In this document: one piece after another, positions 1 to 12,113 of the stretch | How the letters are laid out: every line of letters starts with the position of its first letter | Numbering within the stretch: position 1 is the stretch's first letter | Source: Mesostigma viride | Lineage: Eukaryota > Streptophyta > Mesostigmatophyceae > Mesostigmatales > Mesostigmataceae | NCBI GenBank assembly: GCA_009746045.1 | Contig: RPFO01000027.1 | Location: 1,372,976 to 1,436,975 of the forward strand | Length of the DNA stretch: 64,000 nucleotides | Direction of reading: 5' to 3' | Made by a program: the position numbers and the translations under genes | The notes under the pieces: model-generated | Seen by the model: the letters and a program-made list of their open reading frames with translations, nothing else | What the model was told of the DNA's origin: nothing | Databases searched by the model: none

Positions 1-2713
1 ATTATAGGGAGCCTTCCGGCTGGCGGCCATGAGTCACGGCTCCCTGACTTCCTGGCGCATGAGGGACGCGCCTCGCTTCTCGTGCACCCGTACGTGATTA
101 ATTTCACTAGTGCGGCACGGTGCTTGGAGACGGCACGGTGCGTGGAGGCTGTTGCAACCCCGATGCGACTGGGCGATCAGGCAGGGCGGAGCCTGTACTG
201 AATCGTGGTCGGCCGGCAAACAGATGTACAGCACCTTGTTGAATTGTCGGTAGCCAACCAATTGGCTACCCCGGCATTGAGTCGACGCCTAGCTGGGTCA
301 GGGCACTCCTGGGCTCGAGTAACCGTGCATGCAGGGCGCGCCCGCGTCCGCCGCGACCGTCGGGAGTAAGGGCCCCCGGGGCTGCAAGCATATGCGGGCA
401 CGGTGCAGTTGCATGGCGACAGCACGTACTGCCGGCAGTAGTGGGGGATGACCCAGCCGGTCGTGGTTGCACTGGTTGCGCTGGTGCCGGTCGTGGTTGC
501 ATCAGAAGCAGGTGGCGGTGTCCGGTCATTGTCTCACCGCCTCAACAGTGCGCGTGCATGGTGCCGATGCCACATGATGTGGCGCTGTCGCCCCGCAGAC
601 TGCCGGTGTCCGAGTAACACCCGGTATCACTGCATAGGGCCGGTACATCCGCTCTGAGCGGACCCGGCGCTGACGCGCGCTGAGCCATGGCAGAGCACTG
701 AGGTACATGGGACGTGCGGGATCTGGCCGTCGAGGGCGAGTCACGGGGACTGTAGTAACGGCGACCCGAGACTGAGAGGCAGGCAGGATCGAGCTGCTGG
801 AGTCTGAGCACCTAGTCACTGCCCGCGACCCTGTGCATGGCTACCATCGCGCAGTGTTCGCGTCCCTCCTGTGGGCTGAGCCCGGTAGGGAGTTGTTCCT
901 TGCACCACTGGTGGAGGCCGATCGAGCGTGATTTGCAAGTGGCTCGTGTCCGCGCGCCTACGAGGTTGCATGGATGAGGGACTCAGAGCAGGGCGTTCCA
1001 TGTGCATGGCGGGCGGGCTGTGTGGGCTTCAAAACGTACTCTACCCCATGGCCATGCACTGGTACAGGGGTGGTGAGAGGCCTTCAAGCTTCGAGTGGGG
1101 GATGTGGCAATGCGCGGTGGGGACTGCATACATAGGGGCGTGTTTCTGTTGCGGGAATCGGGATCCTGGGCAAGACAGCCAAGCGGGGTGGACAGGCGGT
1201 GATCGGTCGTGCGCGGGTTGACCCCGGCCACGATCGCTGTATGTGCTTGAGCACCTGTGGGCTGGGCGCGATCGAGCCCGAGGAGCTCTTGTTTGGGACT
1301 GCGGGGTTGCTTCGGCCCTACTCCATGAGCAGCACGGTGTCTCGCAGGGGCAACGTTACTGATACGGCAGTTCCTGCAAGGCGTGTCACTCCCCGACCTG
1401 CCCATTGCATTATATAAGTGCGGGCATTGCGGGCGCTATGCAGTCCACGTCGGCGGCCTCGAGCATCACATGCTTATGGGCCGCGCAAACATCAACCGTG
1501 CTCTTGCTGTGCAAGTGTCACGGAGGGTGTGACTGCGAGCTGAGGAGTTTTCCCCCGCTTGCGGTGGAGTTCAGGCACATTGGCAGTAAGGAATGCGGGG
1601 ACCGGCGACTGCTCCGGTCTATGCACGTCGGCCGGAGTGGTGTTGTGCCTAAACTACTGCAGCTTCGTGGAGGAGTTGGCAGGGCGCACTCCAGTGGACA
1701 CGCTGGGGCCCTGCTAGTTTTGGGCACTTAACGTGCCATATTATCCAAGTTTCCGGTGTTGATCGACTTTGCCTGTTTCCTGCGCTGGATAGAGACGGCG
1801 GGGCGCACTCTAGTGGACACACTAGGGCCTTGCGGGCACCTGCATGCGTTCGCAGGTGCAGGGGAGGCGCACTCTAGCGGCCACGCTAGGGCTTCCCCCG
1901 CTATACAGCCACTCCAGCGGCGGCCAGGGACGGCCACGTTGCATGGTCGGTTGGCTCACGGCGCGCCTGTATTTGAGAGGACGCGTACAGCTGTCGGTAG
2001 TGAGGCGATGGATCAGATTCTTCTGGTGCACGCCCTCGCTTCTGAGCATGGGGCCTGCACTGCATGCTGTGCCTCACCGTCGTCGACGCTAGTAGTACTT
2101 CTTAATCGTCATGTGATTACGCGCATCAGTCGCGCTGTAAGGCTGGGTTTCGGCTGGACGGGATACATGACTGGCCACCTCGTCGGCCGGATCATCAAGT
2201 TGTATGCATGAAAAATATTCCCTCCTGCTGACAGTCCCGATTGGCTATATAAAGAGTTGCCCTTGCGTGGCAAGTCTGGGGGGACCTGGTTTCACTGGCC
2301 CGTTGGTGCACAAGGGCTGGGACATAGTACCCCTATGGTCAACATTTCATCAAGTTTGAGGCTGCTCAGGACCTCAGGACTGGTTGCGCGGGATTACATG
2401 GACTGTGCATTATTATGTGGATGGGATAGGGCACGCGGTGGCGCCCCCTAAGATGGTTCCAGTGGATCGGCGCGCCAACAACGGCGGTCGCTGAGATGGT
2501 TGTGAGAGTTTTATGACGGATAGTGGAATTATCCTGTCATCCTGTTTCATGCTACTACGTCAGGGTTGGTCCTGTGTATCAACCTCTAGAGGAATTGGTA
2601 TTACTAACCCGCGGGTGAACCGGGGTTGGGACATAGTACTCTTATAGTAGCTTACTTGTTTCCTTTCTATCTCTTGTACGGTAGGGACTACCGACCCCCG
2701 TGGGGGGGAGGAG
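1..2713 (+). other. Probable internal 3' part of an LTR retrotransposon, no recognisable protein
   Basis: This stretch lies directly upstream of an LTR and ends in a purine run (GTGGGGGGGAGGAG, 2700-2713), which is where the polypurine tract of a plus-strand LTR element should be. No open frame here resembles a known protein; the longest (1756-2211, 151 codons) shows no family motif. Three imperfect copies of a 25-30 bp motif containing CACTCYAGYGG sit near 1685, 1805 and 1868, and a GGGACATAGTAC motif occurs near 2309 and 2628. The 5' end of the element lies outside the window. The call is inferred from the neighbouring LTR. Confidence 0.4.
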
Positions 2714-3384
2714 TGTTACGTCCCGGCCCTTTTGGACGGACGTAACAATGGAATAAATTATGTAGTTTGACTTGTTGTCATAGTCCGTAGGACTTTGGGA
2801 CTCATTTCGGGACTTAATTTGGGAATTGTCCCTTGGTCAGGACTTTTGTATGGAACTATGACAGTTTGGGGATTCGGACCAGTTATTTTGGGCCTAGGTT
2901 GTTGTATGCGTGTATCTTCTAGGGGCCGGTGCAGTCGCGCCGCGCTGCGTACTTTATAGCTAGTTGAGATATTGTACTCATGCGTGGATTCTGTAGGCGA
3001 GGGTCGATGTCGACCCGAGGATCGTGTGTGGACTGCATGCTTTGGAAGGTCGGCGCCATGTCGGCGCCCCTTGCCAGCGTAGTGGCAGACCTAGGTGAAA
3101 TTGGTCCGAGGACGAGAGTCTCGTCCTCTTGGTTTGATGAATGATAAGTGCGAATACGCCTACACATTAAACCTGGGGTAACTATCCATTTGTAATTGGT
3201 ATTGCTAGCCATTATAAGTGTGTATTAAGTAGCTTGGCATCAAGTCGCGGTGCCAGATATCTCACGATTCCAGTCGTGAAGCGCAATCTGCATTAGGCCA
3301 CCTTGAATCTTCCTAATTCCGGCATGGTAGATCTTTCGCTACGTAGCTCAGGCTAGAGGTGTCTGGGCTGCATGGGACGTAACA
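2714..3384 (+). mobile_element. LTR (671 bp) of an LTR retrotransposon, plus orientation
   Basis: The segment begins TGTTACGTCCC and ends GGGACGTAACA, so it has the usual TG...CA ends with an 11-bp terminal inverted repeat. A polypurine run abuts its left edge, marking it as a 3' LTR. A homologous copy in the opposite orientation lies at 11207-11900 and aligns along its whole length, which fixes both boundaries. The matching 5' LTR is not in the window. Confidence 0.75.
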
Positions 3385-4387
3385 CCGCCCCCCTCCTCGC
3401 CCTTACCACCGCCCCGCCCCCCCCCCCCCCCCCCCCCTACCGTCGCCACCCGTCGGTCACCACCCATCTCCACCGACGCAGAGGCCGCCACACCAGCCCT
3501 TTCCTACTCCGTCAACCTCCCCCCCCTCCTGCCACCACCCTTCCCACCGCCCACCATGATGACCTTCGCCCATAACTGACACCCTGACTGCAGTGCGCTA
3601 CGCCCGGTCCGTGGGGACCTTGATGAGGACGCCGACCACGAGCGGAAATACCGGTGCCGGTAGGTGTACCTGGTGCCATGGGGGCCCAGGCGGACGTCCA
3701 CGCGCTGGCCCAGGGTGCTCGCAACGCTGCCATTTTTGCGGGCTTTCAGTTACGGCCCGCGCCCGCGCCCCGTTGCTGACAGCCAAGCACCTGCCGGCCA
3801 TGATGCCCCACCGCCGACCCGGCCCGGCCCGCTCGGCTACCAACAGGACCCAATTGAAGGTCCAGGCCGCCCGGCACCGCCCGCTCAAGCGTAACCAGGA
3901 CCCGCTAGTGAAACCAGTTCTCAAGGCGCCCGCCCTTGTGGAGGCCTACACACATGCTTAGGACGCAGAGGCGGCCCAGTGCATCGCGGATGCCAAGGCG
4001 CCTGCCAAGCTCGCAGGGCAAGGAAATGTGGTACTACCTCAACTGGCTCGGCCGGGCGGCCGGCGGCAGCGCACCCTGGTGGAGCACACGAGGGACGGCG
4101 CGGCGCCGGTAAGCCTTGACCGTTGGTTGGCCCACAATGTTTCCTTGACAGGTGCATGGGGCTCGCGCCCCCCCCCCCACCGCTTCAACCCGACGAGACG
4201 GCCGCCCGTCTCAGTGTTGCTGGACCCCCGCCGCCGCCTGCGCCGGGCGCCCTCCTCGGCCGCGGACTACCAAGTCCCCGCCTTGAAGGAGGGCTGCCTT
4301 GCCACCAACGATGTCGTCCACCCCTTCACTTGAAGGAAGTTGGACGCCGCCCTTGCTCGCTCAGTGCGCCGGTACGATGCCGGCGGC
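3385..4387. other. GC-rich stretch with poly-C run, no supported gene
   Basis: The segment contains a 19-base C run (3417-3437) and proline-rich frames on both strands that are compositional. It may be the degraded 5' or linker part of the LINE whose reverse transcriptase follows on the same strand, but no endonuclease motif could be read. Confidence 0.3.
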
Positions 4388-5760
4388 GGTCGGTGCCGAC
4401 CACCTTTCGGTCGAACTGCTGAAGATCGACCCCTGACCTGGCGGTGCGGGAGCTTCAGCTGACTATCTGCAAAGTTCTGTGTTGATCTGCGATCTCCGAT
4501 GTGCCTCCTGCCTCCGCCTGCTGAGTGGCAGACGGCCATCCGAGTCATGCTGTACAAGAAGGGTTCTGCTGCTGACCCCGGTAACTGTCGGGGCGTCTGC
4601 AGGCTGCCTCCAGAGCTAGTGCCGCGCTGAAGGTCTGTATGCCGCATGATGCTGCACAGGCTCCGCGCCGCGCTGCCGACCCACACCTGGGTGAGTCTCA
4701 GACGGGTTTCCGTCGTGGCCGTAACACTGTCATGGCTATATTTATCGCGCACGGGCTGCATGGTGGAGGAGGTGCGTCGCATTTGCCCTGATGGTTTTCT
4801 GCTGGTCTTCATTTTTGTGTACTATCTATATTATCAAGGCTTTCGACACGGTCCTCTGGGAGGCTCTTAATTGGGCCATCCTAGCTGTGGATCGCGTGCC
4901 ACCGGCATCAGTTATTGTTGCTGCATGCCATTCAGTTCGCCGGCTGTATGAGGGGGTTGGGCAGGCTGCGAGTAGTGCGGATTGCAGAAGGCACCACCCC
5001 ACCATTCCCCCTTCACCACGGGGTGTGGCAAGGTTGTGTCCTGTCCCCATATCTGTTCATTATTGTCGTCATTCCGTGGGGCGGCGCCAGGCACGTGCAC
5101 GCTCTTAACGGGGGTTCGAGCCTGGCTTCGACATCCTTAACGATCGCAAACATGGCGGCGGTGGCCATGGCTAGTAACCGCCTGTCCGACCTGATTTACG
5201 CGGACGGTACCACCCTCATCCAGCGTCCCGAGCACATGCAGACCTGGCTGGACTGTTTGGGCTTCATGGAGGCGGCGCGGGCGGTGGTGTACGTTGGAGA
5301 TTATTAGTGTCAAACCGTGGCGATGGTGAGTGCATGGGGCTACCGGTTGCCCGCCAAAGCCATCATTGGCTGCTAGACGGGACGGAGGTCGATCCCGTTC
5401 CGTGATCGTTTCAAACTGCTGGGGAGTGAGTGGGGAGCATGCTCCGGGCTCCCCGGCCCCGCCGACGATGTGGACATGCACCCGCATCGCGGCCTGGCCA
5501 TGGGCCCGGCTCCGTTCGCTCAACGCCTACTGGCGCTCGAAGGACCTGGTCGAGGACCGCAAGCGCGGAGTGCTCTTCAAGGTCCTGGTCCTCACCGACC
5601 TCACGGTGCTCACCTAGCTATGGCGCCAAGGCATGGACGCTCATGGACAAGATGTCCACCCGGCTGGACGGCACAGTTTACAGGATGCTCCGACAGGTCC
5701 TGAATGTAGGGTTTTCCACACATAATAGGTCATTAGAGTCTTTGTATAAATAAGGGCATG
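4388..5760 (+). pseudogene. LINE reverse transcriptase, decayed
   Basis: Fragments of a non-LTR retrotransposon reverse transcriptase can be read in order across several frames. A segment with YKKG...DPGNCRG (about 4550) is followed by SQTGFRRGRNTV (about 4690), IKAFDTVLWEAL (about 4835), VWQGCVLSPYLF (about 5025) and LIYADGTTLI (about 5195), where the catalytic YADD has become YADG. The C-terminal part, with LLDGTEV, a degraded tyrosine-glycine-tryptophan region and a segment ending in MLRQVLNVGF, runs to about 5720. Stops and frameshifts break every domain, so it is dead. The same family is better preserved at 12114-12937. Confidence 0.8.
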
Positions 5761-5789
5761 CCTCGCATTACAGACGATAATAGGCAGTG

Positions 5790-6290
5790 TAGGATAGCAT
5801 TCTGGACATCTTGCTCGAACCATGGGACAGGTAGACACCGCCCTTGGTCTGGCCGGCACCCAGCCGCTTGACCAGCCAGGGCGGCATATCCTGACCTGGC
5901 CTGGCCCCAAGGACATTCCCAGAAAGGTTCGTAAACCTGCCCTGAACTATACACAGCAGTTGCCGGCCGACCGAGACTATAGTGGTCCCAGCCCAGTTTG
6001 AACACCGCATTTCCTCCCTCTCTCTTGCTTGGACTGCTCTATGCAGAACAAGAAGAGGTGCATGGCAGACCATTTTCTAGGCCCACACGCCAGCCCCTGC
6101 GGGCAAGCCCCCCCCCCCATGCAGGAGGAAGGCACGCTTCGCTGAGTAGATCGAGTAGTTAGGATTTTCTAGATTAGAGTTAGCTTAGTTAGGTTTCGCG
6201 GCTTCGCCTCCATCCAACCATATCACGCAAGGGAATACGTGGTACATGATCTCCCCACAGATACGTCATGTTTACAATTTTGTTTTCTAA
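5790..6290 (+). mobile_element. 3' end of a hairpin-B retroelement, degraded copy
   Basis: The segment aligns over about 450 bp with 15232-15690, including the region that there encodes a basic, proline-rich protein C-terminus (the KKR...HTPAP...GKPPPP segment is visible but frameshifted here), the 3' untranslated stretch, and a worn form of the hairpin-B tail (ACATGATCTCCCCACAG). No start of the element can be seen. Confidence 0.55.
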
Positions 6291-6299
6291 GTTTAAGTT

Positions 6300-7009
6300 C
6301 AATTCTTAGGCACAGGCGCCTGGGCCTAGCCGCCAGCCGGGCACCTGGCCCACACAGATCAGCTAGTAGACACATCATATAGAGTAGCTGGCACCAAGCT
6401 CGTCCAGCACGGGCGTTAATTTTGTCCTCACATGGCGTGCCGGCCCCAGGCCGCGCGCGGCCGGCCGGGCCGCCATCCGTGGACTTTCCGCGATAGGCTA
6501 GCCGCTAGGCATGGACATGTACCCTAGACGGGACGGGCTCACACCCGGGCAGCCTCCTGGTTTGTCTGTAGTGTTAATTAATTAATTAATAAGCACGTGA
6601 CTGCGTCACGAGGGTGCCAATACAGAGTAAAGGAACCTTCAACCCTATATATACACAGCGAGAAGGAGGGAGGGCGCCCTAGCTTCTCTCACTGCCGCAA
6701 TAGGGGCAGGCCACAGAGCGCTCTCTCCACGGCATGGTGCATCATGCCGGGGCGCCTCTGTTACTAGTATGGACTGGCAGATCATTGGCTCGAAAGGATA
6801 GATGGCAAGTAGTGTGAAGGAGACCACCCCCAAGTCAGTGGGGGCTCCGCGTGTGACCCAGTTTGGCATTCATAGCAGTTCGATCGGGCCGTGGTGCCCA
6901 CAACAACCCTATCATTAGGATATATAGATAGCTAGCATCACCCATTCTGTCCAATGTTCCCCTCCCACTGCAGTCATGAGGACTTATGATCACGCGACGC
7001 AGTCACGTG
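6300..7009 (+). mobile_element. 3' region of a hairpin-A LINE, interrupted by a SINE
   Basis: This matches the minus-strand LINE 3' region at 38095-38560 and the plus-strand copy at 51330-51680: a CACAGGCGCCTGGGCCTAGCC segment, a GCGCGCGG stretch, a block encoding a DGLTPG-type peptide, and a block near GGCATTCATAGC. It ends with hairpin A (CACGCGACGCAGTCACGTG, 6991-7009). The hairpin stem has one mismatch. The copy is split by the SINE at 6574-6755, so it was present before the SINE inserted. Confidence 0.65.
6574..6755 (-). mobile_element. SINE-like element, copy 1
   Basis: A segment of about 180 bp, reading on the minus strand from GCGCCCCGGCA to hairpin A and a TTAA-repeat tail (6574-6593). 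It matches 8518-8693 almost throughout, including an internal TATATA stretch. It has no open frame, its 3' end is the same hairpin and tail as the LINEs in this window, and it is inserted inside a LINE 3' end. No clear pol III A or B box was found, so the origin of its 5' head is open. Confidence 0.65.
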
Positions 7010-8278
7010 TACATTACTCAATGCTATCTCTTTCCATGGGATGTCCACTGCTTTGGCGCCGGCCAGCGGGATTTTTGCATCTTGGAAATCTTTACGATCA
7101 CGAAGGAACAATGTGGCGATGTTACCAAGTTCCTGGCCCGCCATGACGAATTTTTCCTGCCCCTGGCGACAAGGTCACCAAGCCCGACTGGGAATGGCTG
7201 CTTCAAGAACCGGAGGCGTTCTTGAAGGCAGTCATCATGTGCAGCTACCTGCGCTGCGACGCCCAGGACATCACCCAGATTGGCTACAATAACGCTGGCC
7301 TCAGGAGCCTCCTGCATGAGCGCAGACGGGCAGCCACAGCATCTCAGCAGCATCCCCGCAGAGCGGCACCCCCCCCAGCACGGACTCCATCCGAGCTGCA
7401 GTGGCGGAGCCAGCTGGCGCCGATGGCTGAGCAGCTCGCCGCCCTGAACGCGCCTGACGGCCCACTCAACACTCTCTCGGCCAAGGTCAACAACATTGAA
7501 GCCAGAGTCGCACTTAACCTCCAGCCCCAGTTTACTGCTACGCAAGAGCACATTGCCACAAAAGTTTCCGAGGCCACAGCCACTGTGACCACCCGCCTTA
7601 ACCAGGTGGAAGGCCGAGTCGGCCAAGCCGGCACCGTGAAACTTGAGGCAGTTGCTACCAAGGTAGACGCCCTGGCCACGCAGGTCCCCGAGATCGCCGA
7701 GCGAACGGCCCCCATCGCCGCCCAACCTGCTGGTAGCTAGGGCTAGCGATGACCCCTCGACTCGATCGCGCCTCCTGGGAGGACCTGCTCAAGAGCCAGG
7801 CATCCTCTACCACGACCCCCATCACCACCAAGCTCCAGGAGCTGGAAGACACGCGCCGCGAGGCCGCTGACCGCGACCGTCGCCGCTGCCGGGTCATCCT
7901 CAGGCGCTTCGACATGCAGCCGGAGGAGACCCCAGACAGTCTCTCTTCTCGACGAGCTGAAGAAAAAACTCTTGGCGTTCATGGAGCTGCCAGGTGCGGC
8001 ACTGCAGGGCGCCTACCGCCTGCCCCATCCAGTGGTCCTCACCTTCAGCGACATCACAGCCCGAGTTCGGTTCCTCTCTCGCCGCAAGAAGCTGGTGGAC
8101 ACCTCCTGGTCGCTTGACGACGACCTGACGCCAGCCCAGTAGCAGCAACGCCGCGATCAGTGGCCCGACTACATCCGCCACAAGACCAACCCCGAGAAGC
8201 CCCAAGTGTACTGGCAGGGCGGGGACCTTTATGTCAACAAGAAACTGTGGAAGCCCCCCCGGGCTTCCCCGGGATAGA
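7010..8278 (+). pseudogene. LINE ORF1 protein, decayed
   Basis: A broken frame with the layout of an L1-type ORF1 protein. An N-terminal region (about 7075-7370) is followed by a long alanine/valine-rich coiled-coil-like stretch (7400-7738), then an RRM-like segment with CRVILRRFDM (about 7887), and a C-terminal domain with FLSRRKKL (about 8075), LDDDLTPAQ (about 8115) and QVYWQGGDLYVNKKLW (about 8200) before the stop at 8278. There are frameshifts near 7170 and 7950 and stops at 7738 and 8142. The C-terminal domain is shared with the ORF1 whose halves lie at 52082-52244 and 62980-63714. The protein would bind LINE RNA; this copy cannot make it. Confidence 0.7.
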
Positions 8279-8517
8279 GCACTCAAGCTAGTTGTCAAGC
8301 TGGGGGCAATCGATTATGGGATAGTTTAGGCATTACAGCACTTGAAACGATATTAGCGCACAGCGTTATAGTACCTTCAATTAGCTATGGCACCTTGTTG
8401 TGGTCATCAGCTTGCGCCTTAATTAGCCCACGTCTTGAGCCCACCTCACATTTGTAGCATAAGCTATGCGTCAGCCTACCTATGGTATTGCACTGGTTGT
8501 ATTGCACCCACAGTGTT
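8279..8517 (+). other. Short stretch, possible reverse-transcriptase tail remnant
   Basis: One frame near 8330-8400 reads a segment ending SISYGTLLWSS, which recalls the P-x-L-x-Y-G...W stretch after the catalytic domain of LINE reverse transcriptases. It is too short to be sure, and nothing else was recognised. Confidence 0.25.
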
Positions 8518-8693
8518 GCGCCCCGGCACGATGCACCATGCCGTGGAATGAGCGCTCTGTGGCCTGCCCCTATTGCGGCAGTGAGAGAAGCTAGGGCGCC
8601 CTCCCTCCTTCAGTCCTTCTCGCTGTGTATATAGGGTTGAAGGTTCCTTTACTCTGTATTGGCACCCATGTGACGCAGTCACGTGCTTATTAA
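8518..8693 (+). mobile_element. SINE-like element, copy 2
   Basis: The second copy of the family at 6574-6755, in the opposite orientation. It runs from GCGCCCCGGCA through a GTGTATATAGGG stretch to hairpin A (8667-8685, one mismatch) and a short TTATTAA end. The two copies differ by scattered substitutions and a small indel near 8610. No protein is encoded. Confidence 0.65.
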
Positions 8694-10959
8694 GGGGAGG
8701 GTCCCATGGAAATGTATCAAAACTGAAGCCCCCTAATTAATAACTACAGAAATGCAACTGACAACCACTGAATGATGTTTGGGGACCATAAACATGATGT
8801 TTGGGCATGCATACCACCACTTGTTGGGGGTACTACCCCCAGCCATACACCGGCTATGAGCTAAAAATAGAAAAAAACGCTGTCCGGGGCACATCTTGCC
8901 CAGAACAGTGGGAGAACCAGTTGCATGAAAAAAGTAATACCCATATAAAAATGTCATGGGACATGGTTTCTACCTAATTGGATCAACAAAATCAGCACAT
9001 CCCTTTGAGTTATTAATTTTTGGGCCAAAAATACGCTTTTTTAGGCGGGGCGTCCCCATACACACTCATAACACATCAATTAGGCCTAAAAAGTAATAGT
9101 CAAATTCTGTCATGACCATAGAAGGCACTGTCAAAGTTTGGTGGCATTCTGAGCTCAGCTGTAGCAGTTATTAATTTTGGTTGGCCACCTGTGCAGACGC
9201 TAAGGAAGGCATTAGTGAGTATTAAGGCACACTAACACTTCCTATGCCATCCAAAAGGCTCCTGACCATGCCCAATTCGACCACAATGTACAAGGAGGTG
9301 GCTGGGCACGTCATGTGCCCTTGCCTTACCTCGACACGGGCAACCTGTTGCGTGTGTGCACAACAATGAGGAAGGTAGCTCTACATGCCTAGCCAACACT
9401 TCTAAAGCGTATTCCAGGTTTATGGTGTGGGCATCATCCCAAAACCAAGCTCAAACACACCCTAGAAAGCCATATCCACTAATCGCCCAACAAGGGTAAC
9501 AACAGACAGTCCACAGAGAAAGCAGAATTATCATACATGCTGATTGCCAAGGCTTCTTACCATGGTTACCTTGCCTTGCTAGCATATGAATTAGGGCTCT
9601 CCCATTTTAGTGGGAGAAAGGCCAACAAGACAACGATAACCCCTACCTACGTGCAGTTCCACCCATGCAGTATGCCCCTCAGAAAAACCACTGCCACCTT
9701 TCTTTCCAGCGCAATTGTTTGCCAAGAAACAAACTCAAGCTTGTGAGCCTCTAACCACAATGAAGCCTCTGCTAAGAAAGGCCGCGTCAATATTCACGCA
9801 AAACTGAGTGCTGCTAGCAATCTCCTTCCAAGAAACCACTCAGCAAATCCCTGACAACTTGACGATATGCCACGGTCACACTTTGACACGTCCCAGCCAT
9901 GCAACGTACATAAAAACCACTGAAAGGTGCCAGGAATCTGGCGATGCGCAGCACGGAATGGCATTATACCTGGCGCTAACTGCACGGAAAAAAGCCGAAA
10001 ACTTGCGTTGATAGCCCATAAAGGAAGCGAACATTCATAGGGTCACGTTGATCACACGATCGTACCATTACCGGAATTGTCCTTCGCCCAGCGGCGCAAG
10101 AAAGAACAACCCTCCATGGAATTATATAATAAGACGCGCATCCCGAGAGCCTGGAGAGTGTCTTACCGATCATGACGGAAATCTTGCCGAAACCCAGCAA
10201 ATTTTTTAAAGCTTTACCAATAACAATTTAAACGCATCCTTGACGCTAGGTAAAGCCCATAAAACCTGACAATCACCGCCGCCAGTGTGCATTCTAATTT
10301 ATTCCTCTCGACGAAAACATCAGATTGGACCCCTGTGGCGATGGTCATCAATAAAATCATCGACACTGCAAAAAACGCGAACTCCGCTACGAAGTAGTAT
10401 CATTTACTCATCGTCTTTAAGATAATCGTTCAGTTTCTCTGCATTCCGCGAGCTATCTTTTTCTACTCTGCCTGAAAGCACGTCGCCATGGCCAGCTCCG
10501 GTAGGGGTGCGGGCACCGTGCACCACTTTTTCACGGTACGGACGGGTACCGCGAATTTTTCGGCGCCAAAAATATTCGCGCCGGGACCGTCCCCTTAATC
10601 ACTAAATTAATCTCTTTCCATCCGCATCCGGTCCGGCAGCCCTTTTGTGCTCACCGTTCTGTCTCCCTCCATGCAGGTCTTCCTGCAGGACAGCCGCTTG
10701 GCTTCGCGATCTTCGTGCCTTTCCGATCTCAGACGACTACTTTAGCCCTCACACAACGCTGGACCGCCATGCATCCAGGATCGAATAGTATGTTGTCTCA
10801 TGCACGTTCAGCCCCCGCAACTGGTAGCACCAGAGCTAGGCCGGCCATGCATGCACCAGTGTGGCGGTCTTGTCCCATGATCAAGCAAAAGGTGGGAGCA
10901 TCAACATGTGCGCGAGGATGAGGATCGAGGGTCAATGCGGGTTGGGACAAGCAACAATA
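8694..10959. other. AT-richer intergenic stretch, no gene seen
   Basis: No frame longer than about 75 codons carries a recognisable motif, and no exon with credible splice sites was found. Short TTAATTAATTAA runs occur near 10960. Confidence 0.5.
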
Positions 10960-12010
10960 TTAATTAATTAACTAATTAATTAGTCTCGTGTCCCGGCCGT
11001 TGGGGGACCACGGAGCACTGAATTCCCCAGTTTGAGATATAGTGGAAGTCTCCCCAAGACGTCAATACAGTATGTACATGCATGTATGTCCACAGCTAGC
11101 TAGTCTAAAATACGGGCCTCAAGTGAGGCCTCGAGCTAATCTTGCACGCAAACTATGCCTACCATGCTTTTTATATTTCCTAGGACCCACAGTTGGGGGG
11201 TCATAGTGTTACGTACGTCCCAGGGTTTACACTCCTAACCTGAGCTACGTAGCGAAAGATCAACCATGCCGGAATTAGGAAGATTCAAGGTGGCCTAATG
11301 CAGATTGCGCTTCACGACGGGGGTCGTGAGATATCTGGCACAGCGACTTGATGCCAAGCTAATTAACACACTTATAATGCAGGTTAATACACACTTATAA
11401 TGGCTAGCAAGACCAATTACAAATGGATAGTTGCCCCAGGTTTAACGTGAAGGCGTCATCGCACTTAACATTCATCAAACCAAGAGGACGAGACTTTCGT
11501 CCTCAGACCAATGTCACCTAGGTCTGCCACCAAGCTGGCAAGGGGCGCCGACATGGTGCCGACCTTCCAACACATGCAGTCCACACAAGATCCTCGGGTC
11601 GACATCGACCCTCGCCTACAGAATCCACGCATATATGAGTACAATATCTCAACCAGCTATAAAGTACGCAGCGCGGCGCGACTGCACCGGCCCCTAGAAG
11701 ATCGCATACATCAACCTAGGCCCAAAATAACTGGTCCGAATCACACAAACTATCATAGTTCCAGTACAAAAGGCCTGACCAAGGGACAATTCCCAAATTA
11801 TGTCCCGAAATGAGTCCCAAAGTCCTACGGACTATGACAACAAGCCAAAATACATAATTTATTCCATTGTTGCGCCCGTTCCAAGGGTTGGGCCGCAACA
11901 CGTCGTCTTTGACAATGTCCGCCCAACTCTGTGTGTCCTGCATATCCGACCATATCTGAGTAAGAGGGGTTGAGCGGATGACGCCAACAGCGTCTATATA
12001 GGTGTCTCGC
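10960..12010. repeat. Dispersed repeat split by a solo LTR
   Basis: The two flanks (10960-11206 and 11901-12010) together align with the uninterrupted copy at 45290-45680. Shared blocks include a GTTGGGGGACC motif next to an ATTAATTA run, GATATAGTGGAAGTC, CAAGACGTCAAT, a TTTCCTAGGACCCACA block just before the insertion, and GAGCGGATGACGCCAACAG after it. The repeat has no open frame and its left edge resembles the hairpin-B tail family. Confidence 0.7.
11207..11900 (-). mobile_element. Solo LTR, minus orientation
   Basis: A full-length copy of the LTR at 2714-3384 in reverse orientation, with terminal TGTTRCG.../...CAACA ends. It is flanked by CATAG on the left (11202-11206) and CGTCG on the right (11901-11905). 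The undisturbed paralogue near 45561 reads CGTAG, so the flanks are a diverged 5-bp target duplication. With no internal region, it is best explained as a solo LTR left by LTR-LTR recombination. Confidence 0.8.
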
Positions 12011-12113
12011 TATATAGGTAAGATATAGGTGTCTCGCTACGATAGTAGGAATAGTTTTCTGATGAGAGGAGAAATTATGACTGGGACAAGATTAACAATT
12101 AATTAACAAGAGG

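Noticed and set aside
1756-2211. 151-codon plus-strand frame as a gene
   Set aside because: No motif, overlaps imperfect repeats, and lies in the probable non-coding 3' part of an LTR element.
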